DNA of 11,071 nt from Gracilaria caudata (GCA_030374735.1 JASCIV010000862.1:1-11071), one strand, 5' to 3'. Shown: positions 1 to 9,781, counted from the stretch's first letter. The notes: generated from the letters alone by a model not told the origin. A program made the numbers and translations.

Positions 1-566
1 CTACAAGGGTACACGTGTAGAAAGCCTTCGTCAGCGCGTCAGCAAGTTTTGCCTTTTGCTCTTTTGCTCCGCGCCGTTGGAGATGCTCTAAGGCTGGATC
101 AATGACAATCATATTTCGCAAAGTGCAACCTTTCAAGCGATACCTTCGTAGAACATATTTCATCCGAAGGTAATGATTGTCGGAGTCTTCTGTTATCCAT
201 ATTCATCATCATGATACAGTAGTAATCCTTCACATGTCTTCATGTCCTGCCGGTGGGTTCAGGTCAATAGAAAATCGCAAGAAGGCAGACGACTAATCGC
301 CCCAGGCCCGAATGGACAGAACTACACAGTTGCTGTAAGCCTGGAATCGACTACCCTTGAACGAGGAATATCAATGGAATACATGGAAGAGCACTTGGGA
401 AGAGTCAAGCTACAAGATTCGTACGCATCGAGCCACAGCCACTTCCCTTCGCGTCCCGCCCACTTTTACCACTATCTCCTCCGCTACCCTCGCTGCAGCT
501 CAGTCTGACCGATCCTTCTCTTCTCACATGACCCACTCAGTTCTGCATAGTCCTCCCACCCTAAGA
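1..566. other. 5' flank without a recognised gene
   Basis: Nothing here resembles a known protein. An ATG-initiated 88-codon frame (242-508, plus strand) is open but unrecognised and is probably leader or spacer. The stretch from about 430 to 560 is pyrimidine-rich, as expected of a promoter or 5' UTR next to the gene starting at 567. I see no TATA box at a convincing distance. The one structured element is the nested inverted repeat at 104-181, listed separately. Confidence 0.5.
104..181. other. Potential three-way-junction fold (nested inverted repeats)
   Basis: Three perfect or near-perfect stems nest exactly. The outer stem is GACAATCAT (104-112) with ATGATTGTC (173-181), 9 bp. The first inner hairpin pairs TCGC (116-119) with GCGA (137-140) and AAAG (120-123) with CTTT (130-133), with a 3-nt bulge at 134-136 and a 6-nt loop. 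The second inner hairpin pairs TACCTTCG (141-148) with CGAAGGTA (165-172) around a 16-nt loop. The stems abut with no unpaired base between 140 and 141 or between 172 and 173, and three unpaired bases at 113-115. The pairing is seen directly. Whether it is transcribed as a structured RNA, is a remnant of a small inverted-repeat element, or is chance is unknown. The junction has no hammerhead core (no CTGANGA) and it is not a tRNA. Confidence 0.35.
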
Positions 567-1791
567 ATGTCGGAAGGCCAAAATCCGGTCTACCGCGTTG
601 CTATAACCGGCGGGCCGTGTGCAGGTACGCCATTCTCGACCACTCGCGTCCGTTCTCACAGAATCTAACTTAGCGCTAGGCAAAACCACCGCTTTGGCCG
701 AGGTTTCTGAGCGCCTACGTTCGCGCGGATTCGGTGTCTATGTCGTTCCCGAGGCTGCTACCCTCATGTTCACTGGCGGCGCTACCTTCGAAGGCCTCAC
801 CGCTGCGCAGGTGCTAAACTTTCAAACCCAGTTGCTACGCACCCAGATCGCTCTGGAAGACGCTTTCATCTCTCTGGCTGCCGCTTCAAATATCCCTAGC
901 TTTGTCTTGTGTGACCGTGGTACCTGTGACGGTCGCGCTTACATGACACCTTCTCTGTGGAACCGCATGCTGGCTGAAAATGGATGGGACATGGTTTCGA
1001 TTCGTGATGCGCGCTACGATGTCGTCGTTCACCTCGTCACTGCCGCCGATGGAGCTGGACCGTTTTACACACTGGAGAACAACAAAACTCGAACAGAACC
1101 TCCGGAGCATGCCATTCGCCTCGACAAGCGCACCCAGAGCGCCTGGGTTGGCCATCCACACCTCCGCATCGTTGATAATCGTACCAATTTTCGCGAGAAG
1201 ATTAATCGTGTAGATGCCAGAATCTCTGAAGTTGCTGGACTCCATCTCACCAAACGTATAGTTCGAAAGTTCTTGTTGAGCGATATTGAGGAAGAGTTGT
1301 CTTTCCGCGCAGAAGAATTCTGGGTTGAACAGACTTTCCTTTCTACAGACCTCGGTCACGACGTGCAAGAAAGTGTCAGAAAACGGGGCACTGGCTCACG
1401 TAACACATTTGTGCACAAGGTGAGAACAGGAGCTTCGGAAACAAAGAGACAAATAACAAACAGGGAGTATCTTAGCCTACTTGCTCATTGTGATTTGTCC
1501 AGGAGAACCGTCCGTATCAGACGAAAATGCTTTTTATACGACGGAAACTATTTCGTTCTGGATATCGTCATGAACGTTGACCCAGCTATCGGACTCCTTC
1601 GATGCCACTGTCACGAAGGAGAGGATGATTTTGAACTACCGGATAGGCTACATGTTGAACGAGAGGTGACGGGTGAACAAGAGTATACGATGTACAGTCT
1701 TAGCGAGCGTGTGGCAAAAATTCGAGTCAGGGAAGAAGCATTACAACGCGAGGATCGTATCAGCGACATGGACTTCGCAAGGAGCTTTTGA
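567..1791 (+). CDS. Ttd14-like protein: P-loop (AAA/NadR-type) ATPase plus CYTH-like domain
   Basis: The gene joins 567-624 to 680-1791 and gives 389 residues. Exon 1 encodes MSEGQNPVYRVAITGGPCA, and splicing completes Gly20 to restore a Walker A loop, GGPCAGKTT (residues 15-23). Beta strands such as GVYVVPEAAT (38-47) and a Walker-B-like region FVLCDRGTCDG (94-104) fit the NadR/Ttd14-like AAA family. From about residue 213 (RKFLLSDIEEEL, FWVEQTFL, then YFVLDIV and HVEREVTGEQEYTMYSLSERV at 343-363) the protein matches the CYTH/triphosphate-tunnel half of animal Ttd14 (TRP-channel translocation defect 14), which is known to bind GTP and phosphatidylinositol phosphates. The domain order ATPase then CYTH is the family hallmark. 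The function here is inferred: probably a cytosolic nucleotide- or polyphosphate-binding protein. The start has A at -3. The next gene, on the other strand, converges on it. Confidence 0.88.
625..679 (+). other. Intron of the Ttd14-like gene
   Basis: This is a 55-nt GT-AG intron with donor GTACGC, acceptor GCTAG and a branch-site-like CTAAC at 665-669. It falls after the first base of the Gly20 codon, inside the Walker A motif. Without its removal the P-loop breaks after GGPCAG, so the splice is forced by protein homology. Confidence 0.88.
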
Positions 1792-2224
1792 TTGTCACCT
1801 TTCACAAATCCGTCATCAAGAGTTGTGCCTGTGTGGTATCAGTCATGCAGACAATTGCAATATGAGTATTCGCTTTGTGGCAGGAATACCGCCTTAGGAG
1901 ACTCGAGGTAGGAGCTTTGATGTTGAATGCCGTGAACGTTTGCTGTTTCTAAGTGGGACAAAGATCTTATAATTCGCGTTGTTGCAGGAAGGCCGCGTAA
2001 CGAGACTTGAGGTTGGGCTTTGTTGTTGGCATGCCGTGAACGTTTGCTGTTTCTAAGTGGGGCGAATAATCTTCGTTAAACAAATAACGAAATGGAGAGA
2101 ACTATTTACGAGCGTACAAGGCATGGGAAAGACGCATGTGAGGATGGCGAAATATGGGCAACGCTGCCACTAGACACTGGCAAGACCGTGCATCAAGCTA
2201 CATAGAAAGCTGGATTGACAGACA
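1792..2224. other. Convergent 3' intergenic region
   Basis: This spacer lies between the stops of the plus-strand Ttd14-like gene and the minus-strand Mpv17-family gene. Both 3' UTRs and their polyadenylation sites should lie here. No coding frame is convincing. Its only notable content is the 104-bp tandem duplication at 1869-2076. Confidence 0.6.
1869..2076. repeat. Imperfect 104-bp tandem duplication
   Basis: The copies at about 1869-1972 and 1973-2076 align at an exact 104-base offset. They share a 31-base identical core (1927-1957 and 2031-2061) and a recognisable start (TTCGCTTTGTGGCAGG against TTCGCGTTGTTGCAGG). The flanks of each unit have diverged by scattered substitutions, so the duplication is old or is under selection only in the core. 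Neither copy encodes a shared open frame that I can recognise. It sits in the 3' flank of the Ttd14-like gene. Confidence 0.85.
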
Positions 2225-3109
2225 TCAGTTGTTGCCCAACAAACTGAGGATCACGTTGTAGCCAACCTGCAAGGTGTTGATGTACAGTAGCCTCTGAGAG
2301 GTGGGAATAAAAGCGAAGTTGATAGTATGAGCAAGCGGCCAGAACTGTGGGGATAAGCAATATCAAAGATAGAAGTTAAGTTGTCAGCTTATGAAGCACT
2401 CAAAGGACGTAGGGTGTGACTTCATTGGACGAGTTTGACGTACCTTCCAGCTTGCTTTAACTCCTTTCCATGTATCATTCTTCACCTTATCCTTAATCTG
2501 GTCCACAGTCTTCCGCTCAGCCACGCCCAAATACGTGAAGAAAAGGGCCGTAAATATGGGTGCCCAAAACACCTGGTCAACTACAACCTTCGATGCAACC
2601 TTGAGCGGGGTAACGCCGACAATTACCCTATCAAGTGCGGAGTAAAAATAATGTCCTGTAGGGCCGTGAATAAGGAAACCGAAGCTCGCCATCCTGGCCA
2701 AGCGGCCTTTGTCAATATCAGCCCCCTTCTCGCCCAAGAACTTTTGCGCAATCAAATCGCCAAGGAGGAACCCCATGAGAGAGGTGCACGCCTTCGTCAC
2801 AATAGGGTTCTTGTCTAAGGAGGAATTGTAGGCGGCCCACAATGTAGTGAATACATTGCCGGAGTTGTCTGCAGCACCACCTCCACCAGAGCTGCGACGG
2901 TTGTTTGACCCACGGCCAGAACCAGATCCGGAGCCAGAGCCTCCACCGAATGGGTTTCCACCGCCAGAGAAACGCCCAGGGCCGCTTCCGCCGTCAAATT
3001 TGAAAGGATTGCGCGGCGTACGGAATTGGAGCATCGTCGGAGATACTCTGGAAGAATTACATGTCTTCGGCTGAACCGGCAGAACCGGAGTGATAAACGC
3101 GGTGTTCAT
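2225..3109 (-). CDS. Mpv17/PMP22-family organelle membrane protein, plastid-type leader
   Basis: The gene joins, on the minus strand, 3109-2444 and 2344-2225, giving 261 residues. The open frame reaches 3136, but that codon is TTG; the first ATG is at 3109 with A at -3. Residues 1-38 (MNTAFITPVLPVQPKTC...) are rich in Ser, Thr and Pro, contain basic residues and have a Phe at position 5, like algal plastid transit peptides. Residues 39-84 are a Gly/Ser-rich linker. The Mpv17 domain runs from about 87 to 258: LWAAYNSSLDKNPIVTKA (90-107), a GDLIAQ motif (117-122), GRLARMASFGFLIHGPTGHY (135-154), KVVVDQVFWAP (174-184), and after the splice WKFWPLAHTINFAFIPTSQR (221-240). These are the family signature blocks; four short membrane helices are expected. 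Family members form channel-like proteins of mitochondria, peroxisomes or plastids, with substrates mostly unsettled. Plastid inner-membrane location is inferred from the leader. Confidence 0.9.
2345..2443 (-). other. Intron of the Mpv17-family gene
   Basis: This is a 99-nt minus-strand GT-AG intron in phase 0, with donor GTACGT directly after the Lys222 codon, acceptor CCCCACAG and a CTTAAC branch-like site at 2380-2375. Splicing joins KASWK to FWPLAHT, restoring the conserved W-x-x-W-P block that the unspliced frame loses. Confidence 0.9.
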
Positions 3110-3545
3110 GGTAATTGCCGTATCTTCGAAAACCAACTACTGTCGACGATAGAATCAGCGACGGGTAAGGACTGACCCTTCTAGCTGCCTGCAGGCCCTG
3201 CACACATCAACTGATGTAAGGAGCCGTTGAGGCGCGTGGCTTGCGAGCAGTTCTTCACTGAAGAATCTTCAGATGCTTCGGCACCTGGAGTCCAGGTTGT
3301 GCGGTCGAGTGTAGGGTTTTCGATAGCCCATTAGCACCGGATCAGTGGACAGCAAACGTTTACAAATCGCAATAAACAGCGGAGCGTTAATCTATTTAAA
3401 CATGTAATTCTGCACTACCCTCATGGAGCCGTTACAACGCAGTAATGTTCCTCTCCAACTCCGGAATCGAAGGCCCTTTTGAGGGTAAGGTTAGGTATGC
3501 TTAAGATGGTGTGGAGTTAATACCAACATGGAAAGCACTAGACAG
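3110..3545. other. Spacer between two minus-strand genes
   Basis: This spacer holds the 3' flank of the bromodomain gene and the promoter and 5' UTR of the Mpv17-family gene. No coding frame is supported. It contains a TTTAAATA-like AT patch near 3391-3398 on the minus strand, about 285 bases before the ATG, and the palindrome pair at 3251-3297. The motif GGAGCCGTT occurs twice, near 3220 and 3425. Confidence 0.5.
3251..3297. promoter_or_regulatory. Pair of 15-bp 7-1-7 palindromes
   Basis: TTCTTCA-C-TGAAGAA (3251-3265) and ACCTGGA-G-TCCAGGT (3283-3297) are both perfect inverted repeats with a single central base. Their centres are 32 bases apart, about three helical turns. They lie roughly 140-190 bases upstream of the Mpv17-family ATG. 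Binding sites for dimeric transcription factors are a natural reading, but no factor can be named and the two sites differ in sequence. Confidence 0.35.
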
Positions 3546-6500
3546 CTAAGTTCCATCTTTTCGGGGACGTCCGACTCTTCTCTTCTTTGGCTTCATAGAG
3601 TCGGGCTCTATGTCCAACGCTCTTTTTCTGCTGGTGGTCGCGCGTGTAGCTCCACCGCCACGACGTCCACGTGCTCGCCCTCTTCCCCTCCCGCGGCCCC
3701 GTTTAGAGCTGGGGACTGGTTCTATTTCCACTTCAACCTTCCGATTCTTCGGAGGTCTTCCGGGACGTTTCTTTCTCTTCTGCACTTCAACTGCTTCAGG
3801 CTCTTCAACCTCAACTCCATTTTCTTCCACTTGATCAGTTTCCTGATCGTCATCGGAGAACTCATAGCTTTGACCTTTCGATTCACACCACTCCGTAACA
3901 ATTGGCCGGGTAGCATCTCGAATAACAACCCTCAATTCCGTAGCCAATTCCCACAGATCCGAATCCTTGGGGTTATAAATGAAGGCGTTCTTCACTATCT
4001 GCATCATGTGGACGTAGAAGTCAACCGGGGACTTTATGATGCCTCCTTCCATGTTCTTCTTTACGGTTGCTAAGTCCATGGGCTTCTTCACAATTTCAAA
4101 ATAGTCTGGCGCGTCCTTCTTCTGAACGGGTTGTCGGAAGGGAATAGAAATCTTCTCGCGCTGGACCTTCTGCCAGACAACAGCACATTGAAGCATATGC
4201 TCATCTTCTGTTTCTAACATGAGTCGTCCATCATTTAGATTTGTAGATTCTCGACGAAGACGAGTGTGTCTTGATTGTGGTATGACAATGTCGTCCCGCG
4301 TCGAATGCCTACGAGAGCTTATGCGTCTTTCCGGTTTTGCAATGGCAACCTCAGGCACACCCTTCTGCGCCCGCCGACGTCCTCGACCTTTCCCTTTGCT
4401 TCTGACAACGCGTGCCGGTGTGTCACTTGCGCCATCTACATCTCGAGTTTCTTTTGCGGACTTATCCGATTTTGTACCATTCTCTTTCCCTCTGTGTCCA
4501 CCATCGCCGTCGTTTAGATCATCATCAGTAATCTTGGTCGGCTTGGTCTGATCCAGATCCATTTCATCATCGGAGTCTGAATCCCCAAATACTGCAGCCA
4601 TGGTTTCCTTTTCCAGTTCCTTCGTAGTTAGAGCCCGCTTCGGTTTAGTCTCAGCTCCTTGATGTGGAAGCTTCTGGTCCGAGTCTTTTGCATCCTCTCC
4701 CGACAGCAGTGACGGCTTGCTTTCAGCTGGTCCTGTTTTCTTACTAGGGAGGCTCTCCTCACGATTTGTCTTTTCGGGTTGAGTGCGCATGATCTCGTCA
4801 CCATTGCGCTTATTCGTGCTCTTGACTGCATTTTGTTCATGATCCTTGACCGAGATGGGTTTCTTCCGCCCAACTTTTTCCTCAGAGTCCTTTGCCTTGT
4901 TTTGTTTCTCCGTTTGATCCGCAGAAGACGATTTGTCTTCAGGAGCTATCGCTCTAGACGTAGACTTTTTTCCCATGCCAGAAACTTGCCCGTCAGCATC
5001 GACATCGCGACCTGGTGCTTCACCTTTCCCAGTACCAGCACTGTGACCAGAACCGGAAATATCGCGTTCCGTCTTTGACAAGGATTCCTTGTCATCGGTT
5101 TTCCCAGCAGCACCGACACCAGTGTCTCTCTGAGAAACATTATTTTCAGAATCTTTCATGCTTCGTTTTCCTTCCTCAGTTGGTAGCTTAGTATCGGCTT
5201 TTGCAGTGTTCTGGGATGTATCCTTTGATGCATCAGCACCTCCTTGCGAAGAATCATTCATATCATAAGGATTACGCACTGCCTCAGACTCTGATGTGTG
5301 CTTTGCAGACTTCGAGGCAGGCTTTGATACTTCCGGGTGAGCGTCGCTCTCGACAGGTCCTTGGTCCTTATTTGCATCTCCGCCGACGGGGATTGTTTGG
5401 ACAGCAACGCTTCCTTGAACATTAGTGTTTGGCCCCCGTGTGACTTTAGCAGACGGAGTTTTTGCGTCAAACCTACTACGGCCTTTTCTTTTCGGTAATC
5501 GTGTAAAAGGCCTTGGGTTCTCCTTTGGCGTAGGGTCGCCCTCCGTAATAGTAATGGTTTGACCCTCGCCTTTGTGGTCGGCAGAATCCTCCGTTTTCTT
5601 AGCTGAATGTCCTGTGGTGTTGCCAACCGTGGAGCTACTCACAGTTGTTTCTTTGGGAGTCTCTGTGCCCTTCGAAGCTACAGAGCTCGACTGCACTGCT
5701 TTAGATTGTATTGAACGGCGCTTGTCCGATTCTTTTAGATCAGCTCCAACATTTGCAAGTTCCTGTTGGTTAGGATGATCTGAAGCCTTCAGTCGAGATG
5801 ATCTCCGCACCTGACCTTGACTTTGGGGGGCGCTTCCTGTATTCTCGTTGCCTGCTACTGGTTGCTCTTTCTCTTTTATATCTCTTTTAGGTCCAGATTG
5901 CTGCGCAGGAAGGGCTTGTGACTGTTTTCCGGGAGGTAGTGCTTTTTCTGCTGTTTCCATATCCTTCATTTCTTCGTCTTGATCTGCATTCTTGTCCTTA
6001 CGGTCCTTAGGATGTGTCTGGCGCTTTGTCCCCTGATCTGCGGCTTTCTGTATGCTCTCTGAGGGCTCGGTGTCCATTTTCTCTGAATTGCCGTCGTCTG
6101 TCTTCGCATTTGTGCTTCCCTCGTTGTCAGCCATGACCTGATCCTCTTCGTCTTCTTTGTTATCTTTCGATATCTTTTCAGGAGCTTCGGAAATAGTGAC
6201 GCTCCCGACCCCCTGTACTACATCTTCAGCGTCCTTCTCGCCTTCTTTTCTTTCTGAGTCTTGTCCATGCTTGCTTTCTTCACTCTCGTCATGCTTAGGT
6301 TGTTCTGAATGCTCCGTTTTCTTCTTTTCCTTCTCCTTTTCTTTCTTTTCCTCCATTTTCCGTTCTCTCTCTGCCCTCATCTTCTCCATGTTTTCCTTCG
6401 TCTTCCTTTCCCTCTCTTCTCTCACCCTTCGAGATTGGGAGTTGCGATACACAGTATTGTAAGCCTTTGCTCCACGTGCTCGAGAACGCTCTTCAAGCGA

Positions 6501-7070
6501 ATGAGGCAACTCCGTGACACCAAGAACACCCAGAGTGTATTCTAACGAGGGCTGCGACTCAAGGTCCAGAGCTTCGGACATGCTCCAGAGAACATCAAAT
6601 GATGCCCAATCCCGCTCGACAATCTTGTGACCATGTAACGCTTTCTCCATTAGTTCTTTCCCCCGCCTTGTCGCATCAGCTTTGCCCGATTCAGTGTTCT
6701 CCTCAGAAATCTTTCGCAAAGAAGTACGGAACAAATCTAAAAGCTGCATACCATCACTTAATGCGTTCCCCTCATTTTGATGTCGATCTCTTTCGTTAAG
6801 GGTGACCTCTGTCGTGTACCTTGAAGGCTTCCGCCTCGAGCGAGCCGGTACAGTGCGCGCGGGCAATTGGGCTGACGTTGTAGAAACGGGAGCTTTACCG
6901 CCGCGGCCTGCGCCGGCTGATGGCGTCTTAACAGCCTTCTTTCCCCTGGTAGATTTGGCTCCTTGCGCCGAGTTGGAGGCGCCGGTAGACTTCGCACCAT
7001 CCTTTCCGGCTTGAGCTTTCGCCCCTTTAGCAGCGCGCCCGCGTCGCGCCGTGGCCCCACCGCGACCCAT
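3546..7070 (-). CDS. Bromodomain and AT-hook nuclear protein
   Basis: This is a single uninterrupted reading frame of 1174 residues; the ATG has A at -3 and G at +4. Residues 1-80 are a basic, Ala/Gly/Lys-rich tail. Residues 81-210 are moderately ordered. A Lys/Glu/Arg coiled-coil-like run covers about 212-255. About 255-950 is low-complexity, highly charged and Ser/Thr-rich, with CK2-like acidic patches (GDSDSDDEMDLD near 830) and many basic nuclear-localisation clusters. The bromodomain spans about 956-1055 and keeps PDYFEIVKKPMDLATVKKN with Tyr990, and the acetyl-lysine-binding Asn1033 in FIYNPKDSDLW. Three AT-hook-like motifs follow: RPGRPPKN near 1104, KRGRGRGRGR near 1123, and RRVGRPRK near 1164. 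It should bind acetylated histones and AT-rich DNA. The terminal placement of the domain and its GGIIKSPVDF loop recall BRD8 of the NuA4/Tip60 complex, but no SANT domain is visible, so that assignment is weak. Confidence 0.88.
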   Translation of the reverse strand: MGRGGATARRGRAAKGAKAQAGKDGAKSTGASNSAQGAKSTRGKKAVKTPSAGAGRGGKAPVSTTSAQLPARTVPARSRRKPSRYTTEVTLNERDRHQNEGNALSDGMQLLDLFRTSLRKISEENTESGKADATRRGKELMEKALHGHKIVERDWASFDVLWSMSEALDLESQPSLEYTLGVLGVTELPHSLEERSRARGAKAYNTVYRNSQSRRVREERERKTKENMEKMRAERERKMEEKKEKEKEKKKTEHSEQPKHDESEESKHGQDSERKEGEKDAEDVVQGVGSVTISEAPEKISKDNKEDEEDQVMADNEGSTNAKTDDGNSEKMDTEPSESIQKAADQGTKRQTHPKDRKDKNADQDEEMKDMETAEKALPPGKQSQALPAQQSGPKRDIKEKEQPVAGNENTGSAPQSQGQVRRSSRLKASDHPNQQELANVGADLKESDKRRSIQSKAVQSSSVASKGTETPKETTVSSSTVGNTTGHSAKKTEDSADHKGEGQTITITEGDPTPKENPRPFTRLPKRKGRSRFDAKTPSAKVTRGPNTNVQGSVAVQTIPVGGDANKDQGPVESDAHPEVSKPASKSAKHTSESEAVRNPYDMNDSSQGGADASKDTSQNTAKADTKLPTEEGKRSMKDSENNVSQRDTGVGAAGKTDDKESLSKTERDISGSGHSAGTGKGEAPGRDVDADGQVSGMGKKSTSRAIAPEDKSSSADQTEKQNKAKDSEEKVGRKKPISVKDHEQNAVKSTNKRNGDEIMRTQPEKTNREESLPSKKTGPAESKPSLLSGEDAKDSDQKLPHQGAETKPKRALTTKELEKETMAAVFGDSDSDDEMDLDQTKPTKITDDDLNDGDGGHRGKENGTKSDKSAKETRDVDGASDTPARVVRSKGKGRGRRRAQKGVPEVAIAKPERRISSRRHSTRDDIVIPQSRHTRLRRESTNLNDGRLMLETEDEHMLQCAVVWQKVQREKISIPFRQPVQKKDAPDYFEIVKKPMDLATVKKNMEGGIIKSPVDFYVHMMQIVKNAFIYNPKDSDLWELATELRVVIRDATRPIVTEWCESKGQSYEFSDDDQETDQVEENGVEVEEPEAVEVQKRKKRPGRPPKNRKVEVEIEPVPSSKRGRGRGRGRARGRRGGGATRATTSRKRALDIEPDSMKPKKRRVGRPRKDGT

Positions 7071-8024
7071 TCTTATATGGGGATTTGGTGGGATTCAAGT
7101 TTTTCCTCTGAGGATTAAGGTGCACGAAACAGTTTCGGAGCTATAGAGGTAAAGCGAAGAGACGTTTCAGTCGCAAGTTGAGATTGTATAAGAGCGCTCC
7201 AGGTCAAAGATTTTGCAAGATGCGTATATTGGATGTGCCAAGATAAACGGTTGGATCGTGCGTTAGTTGAAATGGAAGCTGAGGGGTTTGTCAATTTGAG
7301 TAACGAAAGGCGAAACGTAGGGCATGCGCAAATACATGCTAGGACAAGACCGAGCGCAAGAAGGTCCCGCAAGAGAGCAGACTCGTATAAAGCGGAAAAA
7401 CAAACTGATAGTTGAAAGAGAGACTCGGTCTCCAACTTTGTCCATACCCAAAAGGTATCTTACGGGAAGGAGGATTGTAGCGCGTTCTCGTTAGCTGTGG
7501 CAAACTTACGCTGAAGGCACAAACAGCGGGACATCTGCGCGGTGGTGAGCCCTTGCAAGCGCACAGAGATAAACTGCCACAGGTCACCGAATCTTCGAAA
7601 AAATAACCGTGGAGCCGGATCTGAGTAGATTTGAAAAAGCGCGCCCAAAGCTTGTACCGACGTACAGTAGACTTGTTGCCCAGACGGCTTCATCACACTC
7701 TACTGCTTCTAACACAGGATACACCTCATACACGTGAGGAAAGTTTCACGATGATCCGCCGACTGGTGCCGATCGATCATGATGATGCCGTCCCTTGCAT
7801 AGTGTACGGTACACTGTGTACCATCGTATCTATCCTACCAGTTTCCCAGCGTGATTGCGAGCAGCTTCCTTGCCAGATAGATTCCCATGGAATGACAAAG
7901 GCTTGAAGAGGTTGCCAGCTGTAAGAGTTCACGCAACGTGAGGAACGCGATCAACGAAAAGCCGCAAAGAGTCACCAGTCCCTTGTCAGTACTCGTTTGG
8001 CAGCAACGTTTCCCTAATATCAAG
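7071..8024. other. Divergent intergenic region (bromodomain gene / uricase)
   Basis: This is a 954-bp divergent spacer that should hold both promoters. Several short frames are open. An ATG-started 60-codon frame at 7233-7415 on the plus strand and an ATG-started frame from 7752 to 7906 resemble no family I know. A TATATAAG-like run lies on the minus strand at 7072-7078, only a couple of bases before the bromodomain ATG, too close to act as a TATA box for that start. A GATCGATC and ATCATGAT palindrome cluster (7771-7783) and a 7-1-7 palindrome at 7801-7815 are present. No tRNA or rRNA is evident. Confidence 0.5.
7801..7815. promoter_or_regulatory. 15-bp 7-1-7 palindrome upstream of uricase
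   Basis: AGTGTAC-G-GTACACT is a perfect inverted repeat with one central base, about 210 bases before the uricase ATG and about 730 before the bromodomain ATG. The architecture suits a dimeric DNA-binding protein. No specific factor is implied. Confidence 0.3.
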
Positions 8025-9026
8025 ATGCAGTCCAAACTCCAGGCAGCGACCCACGGTAAAGCTCGAGTTCGGGTAGCGAAGGTAACGCGAGCCGCAGGCC
8101 ACCACGACTTCACCGAATTCACAGTACAGATTGAGCTAAACGGCGGCACGGATGCCTCCTTCACACAAGGCGATAATCGCTTCGTGGTCGCCACTGATAC
8201 ATGTAAGAACCACGTCTACGTACTCGCGAAGACTCATTCCATGTCCTGCCCAGAAACTTTTGCAATCTCTTTAGCAAAGCGTTTTCTTCATTTTTATTCT
8301 CACCTTGACTCGGTTCGAGTCTATGTCGAAGAGCGTCCGTGGAAACGTTTCCAGAAGGGTGCGGTGCCCCATGCTCATGGCTTTGTCCTTGGTGCCGATG
8401 GTACTCGCCTGTGCGATGTACAAATGACTCACACGGAAACGACTCTGCAGTCTGGTGTGAAAAGGTATGGCGTTCCGAACTTTCGAGAAACAAAGTAATG
8501 CAATGTATCTAACCTTCCCTACCATTCCATCAGCCTTAGCGTCCTGAAAACCACTCAAAGCGGCTGGGAGAAGTTTTTTCGCGATAACTACACTACGCTC
8601 CCCGATACCTCTGAAAGAATATTGGCCACAACCATTGATGCCAAGTGGTCTTATAGAAATAAGAATGTAACGAGTCTGATGCATATTGACTTTCCCATGT
8701 TACACAAGCATGTTCTTGAGCTTGCACTGAAGCAATTCTTTGGACCGCTTCAAGCCGGTGTATATAGCAAAGGGGTACAGGAAACTCTTTTCAAGATGGC
8801 CAGTGCCGTGGTTGAAGCCGTCAAAGAGATTGAAACAATAACATTTTCATTACCAAACTTGCACTTTCTCCCCTGCCACCTTCCAGTATTTGAAAAGAAT
8901 GACATTAAGTTTGAAGACGATGTCTTCATACCATCAGCAGAACCACACGGACTCATCACAGCCACTGTGTCCGCAGAGGACGTTCAAACGTCTCAGCCAA
9001 CTTCGTTTCGGAAGTCACGACTGTGA
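8025..9026 (+). CDS. UOX: Urate oxidase (uricase), peroxisomal
   Basis: The gene joins 8025-8464 to 8534-9026, giving 310 residues. Uricase oxidises urate to 5-hydroxyisourate with O2, without a cofactor, in purine catabolism. The frame extends upstream to a GTG at 7938, but the first ATG (8025, A at -3) gives the usual short N-terminus before HGKARVRV. Catalytic residues are visible by alignment to the Aspergillus enzyme: Lys12 (HGK), Thr57-Asp58 (VATDT), Arg175 (SERILATT), Gln229 (GVQETLF), Asn255 and His257 (SLPNLH). The signature TTLPDTSERILAT and the C-terminal EPHGLITATV block are present, covering both tunnel-fold halves. The C-terminus is SRL, a PTS1 signal, so it acts in peroxisomes. 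One oddity is Trp158 (TQSGWEKF) where the substrate-stacking Phe normally sits. The length is normal for the family and the gene appears intact. Confidence 0.95.
8465..8533 (+). other. Intron of the uricase gene
   Basis: This is a 69-nt GT-AG intron with donor GTATGG, acceptor CATCAG and a branch-like CTAAC at 8509-8513. It splits a Ser codon (AG/C, residue 147) and joins SGVK to LSVLKTTQSG, the conserved continuation of uricases. The unspliced frame hits TAA at 8496-8498, so splicing is required. Confidence 0.92.
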
Positions 9027-9352
9027 AACCCAAAAGATGACTGTCACTCAAAGTATGGCCCTGCTCTTTCGTTATGGAAGCTCGGAACACATGTAGATCA
9101 TTTGCCTCCTTGGGCAAGATGCAAAAACGGAGGATTCCGAGTTGGAGACGGAAGTACTGGAAACGAAGGCGTGTCTCACAAGCGCTGGAACACCTACGTC
9201 ATTCCTCCCTGCCAAAGTGTCCCTGTAAGGACCCTTTCGTATTTCAATTTGAAGCCCAACCCTACCGCACGGTACCTTTGGTACCATAAAAGCAGGAAAA
9301 CCGGACATGAGAAGCATCGGTTCAAAGACAACGGAGGCAACAGCAAGAGAGA
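9027..9352. other. Uricase 3' flank
   Basis: This spacer lies between the uricase stop and the stop of the small minus-strand ORF, so it should hold the uricase 3' UTR. It contains an unrecognised ATG-started 71-codon frame (9074-9289, plus strand) rich in Lys and Arg (KMQKRRIPSWRRKYWKRRR), followed by a Cys pair (KCPCKD). It could be a small basic ribosomal-type protein, but the evidence is only composition. A GGTACC-TTT-GGTACC inverted repeat lies at 9271-9285. Confidence 0.4.
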
Positions 9353-9781
9353 TTAGGAAGAAACTTTTGTTTTACTTGATTCTTTACTTCTATCCCGCGA
9401 GCGCCGTCTTTTCCCAGCGGGCATTCGCGGTTGCTCAGCTACAGGAAGTGCTCGTTTGGCTTTCTTCCTTTTCGCTTGAGCGCCGCCCCTGCTCTGTCTC
9501 GCTGTATCTGTCAGCCTCAAGCTCTGAGCAGCTGTCTCCTTCTGACGCCGGGCGCGCTTGTGTCCAGGGGCGAGGATGTTTGCCTCCGACAACCCCTCGG
9601 ACCGCTTGCGCTTTTGTCCTTGGGGCTCGGGCTCTTCTTCCATACAGTTAGCCACCTCCACAAGCATGGGGGCAGCTGCAAGGGTCATGCCAATGAACTC
9701 CTCGCTGTATGGTCGGTGCTTGTGAGACCGACCCCTGGAACGCTTCACGCATGGCTTCGGACGATCATTGGACGATTTCAT
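9353..9781 (-). CDS. Small basic protein with nuclear-localisation-like clusters, unrecognised
   Basis: This is an ATG-started minus-strand frame of 142 residues with A at -3 and an in-frame stop a few codons upstream, so it is either a complete intronless gene or begins at this ATG after an untranslated leader. It has basic clusters spread along its length: KRSRGRSHKHR (13-23), QKRKRSE, HKRARRQK, AKRKKAKRA and GKRRRSRDRSK. The only non-basic patch, about residues 24-53 (YSEEFIGMTLAAAPMLVEVA, then CMEEEPEPQ), could form one amphipathic helix. The composition suggests a nuclear or nucleolar RNA- or DNA-binding protein, and I recognise no family. The complementary strand is also open through much of this stretch, so a shadow frame in base-biased DNA is a real alternative. 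It converges on the uricase gene. Confidence 0.4.
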   Translation of the reverse strand: MKSSNDRPKPCVKRSRGRSHKHRPYSEEFIGMTLAAAPMLVEVANCMEEEPEPQGQKRKRSEGLSEANILAPGHKRARRQKETAAQSLRLTDTARQSRGGAQAKRKKAKRALPVAEQPRMPAGKRRRSRDRSKESSKTKVSS